From Cryptomeria japonica (Eukaryota > Streptophyta > Pinopsida > Cupressales > Cupressaceae), in assembly GCF_030272615.1 (NCBI RefSeq), contig NC_081406.1, forward strand, positions 246,633,218-246,697,217: a stretch of DNA of 64,000 bases, read 5' to 3'. Position 1 is the stretch's first letter. The number at the start of each line of letters is the position of its first letter. Position numbers and translations under genes: made by a program. The notes under the pieces are model-generated. The model worked only from the letters and a program-made list of their open reading frames with translations. It was not told the DNA's origin and searched no databases. This document shows, one piece after another, positions 47,752 through 58,316 of the stretch.

Positions 47752-48901
47752 TATTAGGCCCAATATGGAAAGCTAATGTACTGAGAGGGGAGGGGTGAAT
47801 CAGTACTCCAAAACTTTTCTTGAACAATATCTTTACTGTTATGCATAAACCAAATAGTGCAATAACATAAAATAAAGTTAAAACTAATAGATAACAATCA
47901 TACATGATTCACTCCATAACACATATATTTTGGTTACGCAGAAACTCTTGGTTAGAGAGAAAAACTGCAGTGGCGATGGCACCCACAACTTCACTACTGC
48001 GATAATAAAGAGTGCTCAGTTAGAGCTACATGTTTAGCTATTTCTGATAGCTTACCCTGTTAGGAGTAACAAGATCTGTTAGATCTACCTTGCTAAAGGA
48101 TTTTACAACACTTAATCTAAATCCTGCACCTGGTTAGAGGCTTTACAATTTATAGACTTGATTAGAGTCTTTTACCCTGTTAAAGGTTTCTCTTTCAACT
48201 TCACAATATTACAATAAAATCATTACAAATATCTACAACTTTACATATGAAATTTTATAGTAGATTCTATGTGCTCAAAATAGATTACCTTTCTTATAGC
48301 ATACCTTGGTAACCCATATAGTAACTCGGTAAACCCTTATGTTTACTCTGTTCTTTGATTGTTCTCTGAAAACCTTCTTGGTTACCTCTGTGTCTCTGTA
48401 ACAGTCTTCTTACATGCATTCATACACCCTTAACTTATGCTGTATAAATAGATCTCTTAAGACGGTGATCCAATTCATTGCTTCGATCTTACAAACACGA
48501 TTTATTGAATGAATGATCATGCAAAATATTTCATTGGTTAGATGACCTCGTAATCATACACAATCTTCTTAGTGCAATTTCCAATGTGATAACGGTTAGA
48601 TGTGCCTCGATCTTGTAACACGTTTTCATATGCATGTCTAGGTTCAATGTATCTGGTAACACATTTCACTCAGTGTATATCAACTCGATGTGTCATCTTT
48701 GTTGCTCGGTAGATATGAAAAGATACTTAGTAGATAGCTCAGTGTATACTGCGTTCTGTGACTATTTTCTTTTGTAACTGACTAGAATGTGCATACCGAC
48801 TTTTCTGTGTATACCGACTGCATGATTCGGTAGTGTTAACCGGCTAGAGTATATAGTATAACTTGGACATAAAACTAATGGCAATCTGATAAGTAGTAAC
48901 A
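47752..48901 (-). mobile_element. C2 3' LTR
   Basis: 1,150 bp, TATTAGGCCC (for TGTTAGGCCC) to AGTAGTAACA. Preceded on the minus strand by the polypurine tract AAAAGGGGAGAT (complement of 48902-48913). Confidence 0.93.
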
Positions 48902-49295
48902 ATCTCCCCTTTTGACATTAGTTGAGATGTTTGACAAAAACTACTTTCAAAGTTATAACTCAAAAATCTATATACTTTGCAAAATGACTATACTGATAAT
49001 ATATACAATAGTCAATGAATATTTAGATATACTCCCCTTGTCAATATACTATACATAACTCTGATTTTGCATGCTTGGCGATCTCTTCTATGTGCTTTTC
49101 TTATTGTCTTGTATACTGCTAGGTTCATTGCTCTTGGATACTCTATGTACTTTGCTTAGTCTGCTTACTCTGCTCGGTATACTCCCCTTGTATACAATAC
49201 TCTGAATACTGTATCAAAATTGTATCACTCCCCAAATATATTGTATCACTCCCCCTATATAGTAGCACTCCCCCTTTTTGACAAACATCAAAAAC
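48902..49295 (-). other. C2 3' region with repeated polypurine-like tracts
   Basis: On the minus strand the tract AAAAGGGGAGAT adjoins the LTR. Upstream the motif GGGGAGTG or GGGGGAGTG recurs at least three times (complement of CACTCCCC at 49229, CACTCCCCC at 49247 and 49267), and GGGGAGTATA at 49030 and 49180. No coding sequence is seen. Confidence 0.65.
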
Positions 49296-52200
49296 TTAAT
49301 TTCCATCCGGGGGTGGTAACTGATCAAAAAAGGATTTGTACTTGTTCCGGGCGTCGGTGAGAGTGATAGAGAGTGCATCCTTTACACTATCCATTAAAGA
49401 ATTATGTGCTTGAATATTAGCCAAAAGTGATATTAAGCCATCAAGAGTTCTTCCCTCTTGTGTAGTAGACAAGTATGTGGCTCGGTTGATCTATTCTTGG
49501 ATTGATGAAAGATGATGAAGGAATAATGTCTGAAGTGTCATTATGTCCATCCTGATCTTGTGTTCTTCATTTCTTAAGTCCAATTGTTGAGCCATGAGCT
49601 GTTGTAACCTTGTATAAAAAATTTGAATTGAATTTGGCTCTGTGGTCAACTTGCTTGAGAGATCGGCGATCTCTTTTTCAATTGTCTCTATTTTATTCTT
49701 AATGTCTTTAATGAATGAAGAAAATGTACAGAGTTTCTGAAATAAATAATGAATGTGCTTGAGTTGAGGTGTCAACTCAGCAATAAATTTGACAAGTTTG
49801 ACTTTGCCAATAGCTAGAGCTTTCTGTACCTCTTCTATCATTTTTGCAGTGATCTCTTTGTCTTTCAGCTTGCTCAAATACTCAGATGCATCAACTCCGG
49901 ATGTTTCTATTTGATTAAGGAGTTCATCTAGTTGAATATGGATGGCTGCATCGGTTGACACTGTAGCTGCCGGTAGCATATCTGATAGCAGTGTCTTCAC
50001 CTTCTGAAGTACTTTATTCTTCTTTTGTATGGCCATCTATTTTTCTTGTTCAGCCTTTGCTTTGCATAGTTCACCGAAATCAATGAGTGCTTGCCCCTTT
50101 AATTTTGATATATCCACATTGGGCAACACTATTGGTTTAGATAAATCAACTTTGAAACTATGCTTTTTCACTTTCTTTTCCTTACCTTTGGTTGGTTGGA
50201 CCAAGACAATAGCTTGTGAGGCTTGATGACCCTCGGTAGGTTGCTCAGTAGAGGCAACACTTTGGTTGGTTCCTATAGCCATTGTGGTGTCTTTTGGTGT
50301 CTCGGTACTAGGTGTCTCAACTACAACATTTTCAGTGCTCGAAGGTGCATGTGAGGTTTGTCCTAGAGTTGTACCTTTTGCTGCTATAAACTTGTGACCT
50401 TTGGTGCCTTGTGTTGTATCCTAAGGAGTTTCGATAGACACAAGTTGCTTGATCAGTGGATAAGGCTGAACTTGTTCTAAAATGGATTCACTAGATACAA
50501 GTTTTGCATATGTAGTGCCTTCTATCATTTCCTGCTCCGGTGCTTCTGTATCCATGAGATCATCAGGACCTTGCTCTGTGACATCAGGATCGTGTTCGGT
50601 GACATCAACAATTTCAACTGTAGCTTGTTCACCGACATCCTTGATTTTGAAGATTTCCTGCCACTTTGCTTTTGTCTCATTTTCTACATCAATATATAGC
50701 CCATTCATTAGTTTTAAGGCTCGTTGTTTGACAAGAAACTTAGAATTGTAGGTTGTCAGATGTTCCTTTATTTTTACTACTGACATATCAAGAAAGAGAT
50801 GGACTAGACTTCTTTCTCTAATTTGTTTCTCTAAGTCCATTGCATACTTCCACCTATTATCAATATGCAAGTAAAGTTCATTTGGAAGTGACTTGACTAG
50901 TTCCAATGGAGCTAACCGGAACTTTAGAAGTGTGCAGATGACAACTTCTTCAATTTGTCTCTTCTCATCATTATTTCTAGTCTCATACTTGACATATCTA
51001 AATGAACCAAATCCTCCATATCCTTTTAGATTAGTACAGAAGTTTTCAACACTATGTATATTTACCTTCTTGCTCTTGACAATCTGGAATTTGTTTGCAT
51101 CTTCTGATTCTGTATCACTAGACTCTTTTGCCAGAATGAGTCTCTGAGTAGATTTCTTGTAAGTCTTGGCTACCTTGGGAATAGTAACACTCTTTTGTTT
51201 CTTACTCAGTTATTCTCCAGATGCTCTTGTGTTAGGTCTCTTTGTTGGAGGTGTCGGTAGGGCCTTTGAAGTGTCCAGTTTCTTTCTTTTCAACACTTTA
51301 CCCTTAGGAAATTTGGTGCTTAATGTTATTGTTGCCTCTTGAGCTTCAGATTCCTCTTCGATGATGGAAAGAGTGCCTTTGACAGGTGTAGAGGAAGAGT
51401 ATTCTCTAAATTTCTCAGATAATGCCTTAATCATCTTTGTAGCCTTTCTTGTAGCTTTGGGTACTACAATGCTCATTTTTACCTTTTCCTTAACTTCTTC
51501 ATAGGTTCCATACCTCAGCTCGGTAACATGCCTTGGTAATGTAAGATATGTATCAATTTGCTATTGTGTGATGTCAAAGTCAAACTCATAACCCATAGGT
51601 GGTAAAGATTGAGTCCTTGGTTCCACAGCATTCACATAATAGTAATTGGTGTCTACCTCAAAGCATATGTCATCCTTATATTTCTCTACCAGCTGGGGTG
51701 GGATTCGGTACATGTTGTGCATCTTCTCTTGAAATTTAATGAAGTAGTCATCCATGATATCATTGAAATTATCTCCTAACTTCTTGATGAAGTCATTAAT
51801 CTGATGGGTGATTGGTCGGTGTAGCTCCCAAACTACTTTACCGACTGATGCAAAGAATATTTCAAAGTAGAAAAACATGCATACAAGAAGTGAACCAAAC
51901 TTTAGTGTATTTTCTGTGTTGTTCTTCTTCAACTTCCTTATTGTGTTCATATTCTCAAATAGGTTCTTCAATAACATTTCACATAAGTCAATTTTCATTC
52001 CCTTTTTCACAATTTTATAGGCTAAGTCAATTGCTGCACAGGGTGCACTATTTTCCCTTGCTGATTGGAAGAAACAGTAACCAATTAATCTAATACCAAA
52101 CTTAAGTTCTGCATCAGTGACATTGTTTAGTTTTAGTCCTCCATAATCAGATTCTACTCTGGTTAAACTGATTAATTCCTTCTATGATATCATCTTCTAT

Positions 52201-52637
52201 GCTCGGGCATGATCATAGATAGGATAACCGGTGATCACATGAATGATTTCCTTGGTGATTTTAAATGGTTGCTCTTCTAGCCACATGAAATCATCATGAA
52301 CTCTACTCAGAACAAACTTGACCCACTAGGGTTTGAACACACGGGGATAGGTTAGGGCTTCAGTTAATCCCTTGATCTTAATATGCTCATACTTGCTATC
52401 CATTTGACCATCGATACATAGCTCATCATATGTGTCTCTGATTTTAACATGACCGAGTTCTTCAACATGACATTTGGTGAAGAATCTAACATCTTTGACT
52501 AACAAGACTCGATCCGGGATGAGTGAAAAGGCAGTTTTGTCATCCGGTTTAGATGCGACTTTAGGAGTCAAAGAGTATTTCAGTGAGGGCTTCTCTACAT
52601 TCTTGACAACTATGGGATCTTGGATCTTGGGTGCCAT
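49296..52637 (-). pseudogene. C2 ORF2: 1,113-codon protein of unknown function in place of pol
   Basis: One reading frame runs from the ATG at 52637 to the TAA at 49296 with no frameshift. It is broken by eight internal stops (52326, 52197, 52182, 51561, 51210, 50421, 50037, 49491): seven TAG and one TAA. I do not recognise the family. Visible parts: an N-terminal globular, helix-rich region (about residues 1-370, with EEQPFKITKEIIHVITGYP and FGIRLIGYCFF); a basic Ser/Thr/Pro-rich linker with KGKVLKRKKLD and PPTKRPNTRA that resembles a nuclear localisation signal; a second helical region (about 540-680); an acidic and then Thr/Ser/Gln-rich stretch; and a C-terminal coiled coil of about 200 residues (KIETIEKEIADLSSKL). 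It has no retropepsin, D-D-E, Y-x-D-D or RNase H motif. It could be a captured host gene or a retroelement-associated plant protein family. Confidence 0.85.
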
Positions 52638-53193
52638 TTGTAATTTTCAGATAAAACTTAGCAAACTATCCTTAGGGTTTGACGGTTTACAAATGGCAGA
52701 CGCTTCACACTCAACAGATAATAACAATTTGATAAGATCGGTAAACTAGCTTAATAGTGTGATGAGATTGATGTAAATACCTTGGATTTTCTTTGAATGA
52801 GTTTTGATCACCTTGATTCGCTCTGCTCTGCTCTCTTGAAAATTTGGTGAATGAAAATGACCACGAAAATGCTTTTAAGTACACAAAATACCTTATTGGG
52901 CTCCGTGCGGGTTAGGTCAAAAACATTAAATGCACTCGGTTCCTCTTTAACCGATTTACTCTCTTTTTCTCGTTTTAACCGAGTAACCAAGATTCCTTCA
53001 TTTATCGACTTGACAGGCTTCCTGTACACACCGACTTGACAGGTTTCCTGTAAAGTGCTCCAAAAGACTTTGATAGAATTTCAAACTTACTATTACATCT
53101 TAACTATGGAGATTTTGAATTTAGTACATAATAGAATAGGAACTGTTATGATTTTAAACTTCAGAGAATGCAGTCTCTTCATACCTTTACTGA
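52638..53193 (-). other. C2 spacer between gag and ORF2
   Basis: About 560 bp with no supported frame. A small frame at 52808-53029 lacks motifs. It may hold the leader or promoter for a separate ORF2 transcript, but no TATA box is convincing. Confidence 0.5.
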
Positions 53194-54468
53194 TTAATTT
53201 GGAATAGGTACACCTAACTCGGTAGGTAAGGTGCTTTCTTCATTGGACACAACTTCCTTCTTTATCCAAATCATCTTTAATTTTTCTTATATTTCCTCAG
53301 TGTCTTTTCTAGGTTGATCTCTTTAATCTCTAGCCAAGTGTCCAACTTTGTGACAATGAAAACATGCCATACCAGGATTTCTCCATGATCTTTGGTTGTT
53401 CATTCCAAACCTTATAAAATAGTTGGCACTTATATGTCCATATCTCCCACAACATTCACACCATATCCTTGTATTGTAATCCCATGGTACTTGAAAATAC
53501 TATCGGTAAGGATTTGTGTAAGTTTGGTAACCTCTAGCATTTGCTCGGTGTGCATACCACATATAGTTCTTTTACTTAATCCAACACTTCTCGGTACTAT
53601 GCCCATATCTATTGCAGTTTTTATAAAACCCTTTGAATTTTTCCTTATGATAATTGTTAACAGACTTTGTCCTACACTGATTAGATGTGTGACCATATTT
53701 ATTGCAATTGTAACAATAACCATTGGACTTAGTGACATTCGGTTGCTTACCTTTTTTGATCTAACATATGTTGGCAGTGTGACCTTGATTTCCACAGTAG
53801 TTGCAAATAGGCTTCTTTCTTTTGATGTTATTCCTGTTTCCAGCTTGCTTTGATGATTCTCCTCTCTCGGTAGTATGAATTCATTTCTTGGTAGAGTCTT
53901 TTCCTTTGTAACCGAGTCCTGCATCTCTGTTGGGTCTTCTTGTATTCAGTTGCTCATCCAACATCTTTGATGCTTCATAACTCTTCTTCAGTGTTTCTTT
54001 GGATTTCTTCTCTGTTTCAAGTTCATCGGTCAACCTTGATACTTCAAGTCTCAATGCTTGATTCTCATCATTCTTCAGAATTGCTTCATGAAGTGCATAA
54101 CCTAGTTGATCTGATAGGTTATGTTGAATTCTAGTTAACCTTGTGATTTCATCATTCTTATTAGATACTAAGACTTCAAGTTGGTGTTTCTCTTTTTTCA
54201 GATCTCTTGCTTTATCCTTAGTTGTCCTTAAAGCATCTAGATTTTCAGTCATCTATGTGCTGAAATGTTCATGTTCTCTTTTCATTGCTTTTAGTTGATC
54301 AGCCAATGCTTTGTTCTTTTCTTTCAATACTCCAATAATTTCTTCAGTTTCTTCAGATATACTATTCTCAGATGATGTCTCAATTTGTTCCACTAACTCT
54401 TGAGAATCCTACAAGTCATCAGATAATCTTCTTCTCACTTTCAAATATTTATGCATTTGCCTCTGCAT
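53194..54468 (-). pseudogene. C2 Gag-like protein: coiled coil plus five zinc knuckles
   Basis: A single frame from ATG 54468 to TAA 53194 (424 codons, several stops). The N-terminal 190 residues are a Lys/Glu-rich coiled coil (for example KKEKHQLEVLVSNKNDEITR). Then come five CCHC knuckles: CNYCGNQGHTANIC, CYNCNKYGHTSNQC, YKNCNRYGHSTEKC (first Cys lost), CECCGRYGHISANY (last Cys lost) and CFHCHKVGHLARD (end lost). Repeated knuckles after a coiled coil point to an RNA-binding Gag without a recognisable capsid core. The C3 gag has the same design. Antisense and shifted frames here are shadows. Confidence 0.85.
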
Positions 54469-54589
54469 GTCTGCATCACCTGATTAGCATGATCCAGCTC
54501 TTATTGCAAATACACAATCCTCCAAGATTGTTTATAGCCTTCCATTGATAAGATCTTTCTCTTTAGGCAGTTAAACCCTTTTCCAAGAT

Positions 54590-54607
54590 TAGAGCTTTGA
54601 TACCAAT
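54590..54607 (-). other. C2 primer-binding site
   Basis: The complement reads ATTGGTATCAAAGC next to the 5' LTR end. TGGTATCAAAGC differs by one base from the copia initiator tRNA-Met site TGGTATCAGAGC. Confidence 0.88.
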
Positions 54608-55757
54608 TGTTAGGCCCAATATGGAAAGCTAATGTACTGAGAGGGGAGGGGTGAATCAATACTCGAAAAATTTTCTTGAACAATATCTTTACTGTTATGC
54701 ATAAACCAAATAGTGCAATAACATAAAATAAAGTTAAAACTAATAGATAACAATCATACATGATTCACTCCATAACACATATATTTTGGTTACGCAGAAA
54801 CTCTTGGTTAGAGAGAAAAACTACGGTGGGGATGGCACCCACAACTTCACTACTGCAATAATAAAGAGTACTCAGTTAGAGATACATGTTTAGCTATTTC
54901 TGATAGCTTACCCTGTTAGGAGTAACAAGATCTATTAGATCTACCTTGCTAAAGGATTTTACAACACTTAATCTAAATGTTGCACCTAGTTAGAGGCTTT
55001 ACAATTTATAGAATTGATTAGAGTCTTTTACCCTGTTAAAGGTTTCTCTTTCAACTTCACAATATTACAATAAAATCATTACAAATATCTACAACTTTAC
55101 ATCTGAAATGTTATAGTAGATTCTATGTGCTCAGAATAGATTACCTTTCTTATAGCATACCTTGGTAACCCATATAGTAACTCGGTAAACCCTTTTGTTT
55201 ACTCTGTTCTTTGACTATTCTCTGAAAACCTTCTTGGTGACCTCTGTGTCTCTATAACAGTCTTCTTAAATGCATTCATACACCCTTAACTTATGTTGTA
55301 TAAATAGATCTCTTAAGACGGTGATCTAATTCATTGCTTCGATCTTACAAACACGATTTATTGAATGAATGATCATGCAAAATATTTCATTGGTTAGATG
55401 ACATCGTAATCATACACAATCTTCTTAGTGCAATTTCCAATGTGATAATAGTTAGATGTACCTCAATCTTGTAACATGTTTTCATATGCATGTCTAGGTT
55501 CAATGTATCTGGTAACACATTTCACTAGGTGTATATCAACTCGGTGTGTCATCTTTGTTGCTCAGTAGACATGAAAAGATACTCGGTAGATAGCTCGGTG
55601 TATACTGCGTTCTGTGACTGTTTTCTTCTGTAACCGACTAGATTGTGCATACCGACTTCTTTGTGTATACCAACTGCATGATTTGGTAGTGTTAACAGAC
55701 TAGAGTATATAGTATAACTTTGACATAAAACTAATGGCAATCTGATAAGTAGTAACA
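54608..55757 (-). mobile_element. C2 5' LTR
   Basis: 1,150 bp, TGTTAGGCCCAATATGG to AGTAGTAACA, identical in length to the 3' LTR. An open frame at the inner edge of each LTR (47714-47905 and 54501-54761) is LTR sequence and not a gene. Confidence 0.93.
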
Positions 55758-55762
55758 TCCCC

Positions 55763-57157
55763 GAATTAGTATCCTTAATCAAATTATGAATCTTATTCTC
55801 CAGGTCTCTCTATTTGCTCTATATGCCGGTAATATTTTACATAACCCACTTCTGAAAATTGAAAGACTCTAGTATGCAATTTTGAACAGCATTCAAAATG
55901 GTGTTTTCCGTATCCCTTCTCTGCTCAAAACTCACAGATTTAGGGTTAGCTTCCTCCATGGAATTTTGAGCAACATTCCTGCTATCTGAAACCATAGGGT
56001 TAGAATCGGGGTTTTCAGTATCTCTTTTCCCTTCCTCCTCTTCTCCAACATCCTCTTTCTTCTCACTCTCCACTTACATCTCAGCCTCCTTCCCCTGTTC
56101 CTCCTCCATACCATCATCCACCTCCCTATCTAGTTTATCAATGTCAGCCCTCTCTTTTTTCTAGGTAGGAACATTAGACAAATCATCTTCAAACTCAGAG
56201 TCATTATGACTCTCTAAAATATGAGCATTTGTCACCAGATTATCATCCTTGCTAACCCTAGACTTTTTCTTCAGGTATTCATAAATGAGCAAATTAAGCC
56301 CCTGATGGGCTATGGGGTAAGATTTGGGCTTTTTGGCATGGTTAGCCAAGCTCTCATTCAAGGAGGATGCTAAATAAAAGGGTAGAGAAATCTTAACCCC
56401 ATGGCGGAAATAATTGAGTATTGCAAAATGATAATCCTAAACTTTAGTAAATCTACCATGAACAGTCAGGAATTCCATCAAAACCCTTAGCATCTTCTGC
56501 CAAAAAGACTTTACTTGGTGGGGGAGGTAGTAAGAAACGTTGTCTTTCTTGGCAAACTGAGCCTTCTCATCCTCAATTTTCAGGAAATTTTTAATTGCTT
56601 CAGCAGCAAACTTTCGGTCTCTGTAGAACTTTGTGCCCTCCTTCTGAAGTCTCATGACCTCCGCAACCAAATCCTCATCAATCTTCTAGGTCTCCCCAAA
56701 CAAAGTGACTTTGTTGTTGTTCCAACCCTTAGCAAAGCCTTGAGACACCAATTTTTTGCTACCATGTAGTTTTTCCATGTAGTCGGTGAATCCATGTCTA
56801 TGGAGCCTCCTCCACACTTTCTTCTCACTTTTCCAGTTCTCACAACCAGAGGGCTCATTCTGGTTTAGGTTACCTCCCATGTTGAAGAGAAGGTCAAAAT
56901 CTTCAATAGTATATCTCACAAATCGCAGACCAAAACTTAAACACATACTCTTGAGCAAAATACTGGGATCACAAAATAGAGTACCTTCAGTGATTTTAAA
57001 AAAGTAAATAATAATGGCCGCAGAGATCCAGTACTTATTATTATAAGCTCTGTCACACCATTGATCATAAAAATGATGCCTAAGAATAATCATTAACTGA
57101 TATTTCACATGCCCCCAATTTTTTGTCTTTGGTTTCCAGACCCCAAGAGGTAATCAT
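55763..57157 (-). pseudogene. LINE ORF3, N-terminal part, unknown function
   Basis: The likely start is an ATG at 57157-57155, only 4 nt after the ORF2 stop (57164-57162). A one-base slip in the A6/G5 runs at about 57115-57130 then joins the frame that stays in phase to 55763. The protein has a globular N-terminus with CDRAYNNKYWISAAIIIYFF and VRYTIEDFDLLFNMGGN, then helical segments (FAAEAIKNFLKIEDEKAQF, PIAHQGLNLLIYEYLKKK), then an acidic stretch (KKEDVGEEEEGKRD). I do not recognise it. In-frame stops are at 56686, 56437 and 56161 (all TAG), near 56073 and at 55837 (TAA), and two TAGs near 55810. It ends where C2 is inserted and continues at 47751. Confidence 0.7.
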
Positions 57158-57161
57158 GATT

Positions 57162-57836
57162 TTAACTTGCACCATTGATACGATCAAATGATAATTGCTT
57201 GCGGACATCCCTTTTACATTGGGCTTCTCTGATATATTTAACCTCCACCTCTAAATTGACCCCCTCATTAGCCAAAAGGTTTGCAACCTTATTTCCTTCC
57301 CTTAGAGTGTGGGTTATGAGAATACTATCATAGTCATTTAATAGATTTTTATCACTTTCAATAATATTAGTAATATTCCAAGAGGAAGAACTAGTACCTT
57401 TAAGAGCCTGAATGATATTGAGGGAGTCCCCTTCCAACCAATTTTTTTAAAATTTGAAACCTTGAGCAAGCTGGAGGCATTTCAGCATAGCCTGAGCTTT
57501 AACCACATGATTATTTTGAACTCCAAAAGGAGAACCAATGGCAGCAATGCAGACACCTTGAGAATTTCTAATGACTCCTCCCCCTCTAGACTTTGCAGGG
57601 TTGCCTTTAGTAGCCCCATCAAAATTCACCTTGACCCAATCATAATCGGGAAATCTCCAAACAACATTTTCTCTCCTAGTCTTATTGTCAGATTTGCAGA
57701 CTTTGTGGATCAAATTCCATTCAGTAAGGATGCCTTTCTCAATATCATTCATGTCAGCAAAAAACCATTGCTTGTTGTTTCTATGAGGAATATTTATGTT
57801 TTCTTTTATAGCCCTGCAAACTTTTTCAAAGACCAC
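57162..57836 (-). pseudogene. LINE ORF2 RNase H domain
   Basis: The frame shows WVKVNFDGATKGNPAKSRGG with the first Asp, then VVKAQAMLKCLQLA where the family has A-E-A, so the catalytic Glu is Gln, then MEGDSLNIIQALKG with the next Asp, and REGNKVANLLANEG where the family has A-D, so the last Asp is Asn. Plant LINEs of this group carry such a C-terminal RNase H. Two of four acidic residues are lost. It ends at TAA 57162-57164, the ORF2 stop. Confidence 0.9.
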
Positions 57837-58316
57837 CTAAGTTGTGCACTTATCTTCCCTAAATATTCTGTTATTTCTCTCTTTCCAGATGTACCGGCAA
57901 GTCATGGGAAGGATTAAGGACCAAAGGTTCTTGATAAGAGGAAATTTGGTGGGAAAGGTCCATTGCCAAATAGTTTCCTTGAGATTGTTGTGCATAACCC
58001 AATCAACTTTCCATTTCACCCAAAACTTGCTCCAGATTTCCCAAGTGAATGAGCAATGGATGAACAAATGATCTAGTGATTCTTCCTCTTTATGACATAG
58101 CTCACACCTATTAGGAAACATAAAACCTCTTCGGGCCAAGCTATCAATAGTATGAATCCTATTGTGAATAGCAAGCCAAAAAAATATGTTGACTTTAGGA
58201 ATAAGAATTATATTCCAAACTTTACCCCATATTGGGTTGCTGATCTGGGTAAATGTGTTTTTATAGGCTGAGGCAATAGTGAAGTTACCCCTAGGATTAC
58301 TCTTCCAGAGGAACAC
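57837..58316 (-). pseudogene. LINE ORF2 zf-RVT domain
   Basis: A 159-residue open frame with the motif W-x-N-x-P-R-G-N-F and CELCHKEEESLDHLFIHCSF, the C-x2-C...H-x4-C zinc-binding site of the zf-RVT domain found between RT and RNase H in plant LINEs. It ends with WKERNNRIF, also typical of that domain. It is in phase with RNase H. Confidence 0.9.

Larger units (their letters stand above)
47752..55757 (-). mobile_element. C2: non-autonomous copia-type element with a giant unknown ORF
   Basis: Both LTRs are 1,150 bp (47752-48901 and 54608-55757). The TSD is a perfect TCCCC (47747-47751 and 55758-55762). On the minus strand the order is LTR, PBS, gag, 560-bp spacer, ORF2 of 1,113 codons, purine tracts, LTR. 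No protease, integrase, RT or RNase H motif occurs in any frame of the 5.7-kb internal region. It would depend on enzymes from another element. The LTRs differ by about 16 bases in their first 450, so it is among the younger insertions. Confidence 0.92.

Noticed and set aside
49296-52637. Reading the TAG stops of C2 ORF2 as programmed readthrough
   Set aside because: Eight stops at scattered places are too many; C-to-T decay of Gln codons is simpler.
53430-53924. 164-residue minus-strand frame in the C2 gag region
   Set aside because: It is a shifted frame over the zinc-knuckle region; the frame with the CCHC motifs is the real one.
57462-57917. 151-residue plus-strand frame
   Set aside because: Antisense shadow of the LINE RNase H.
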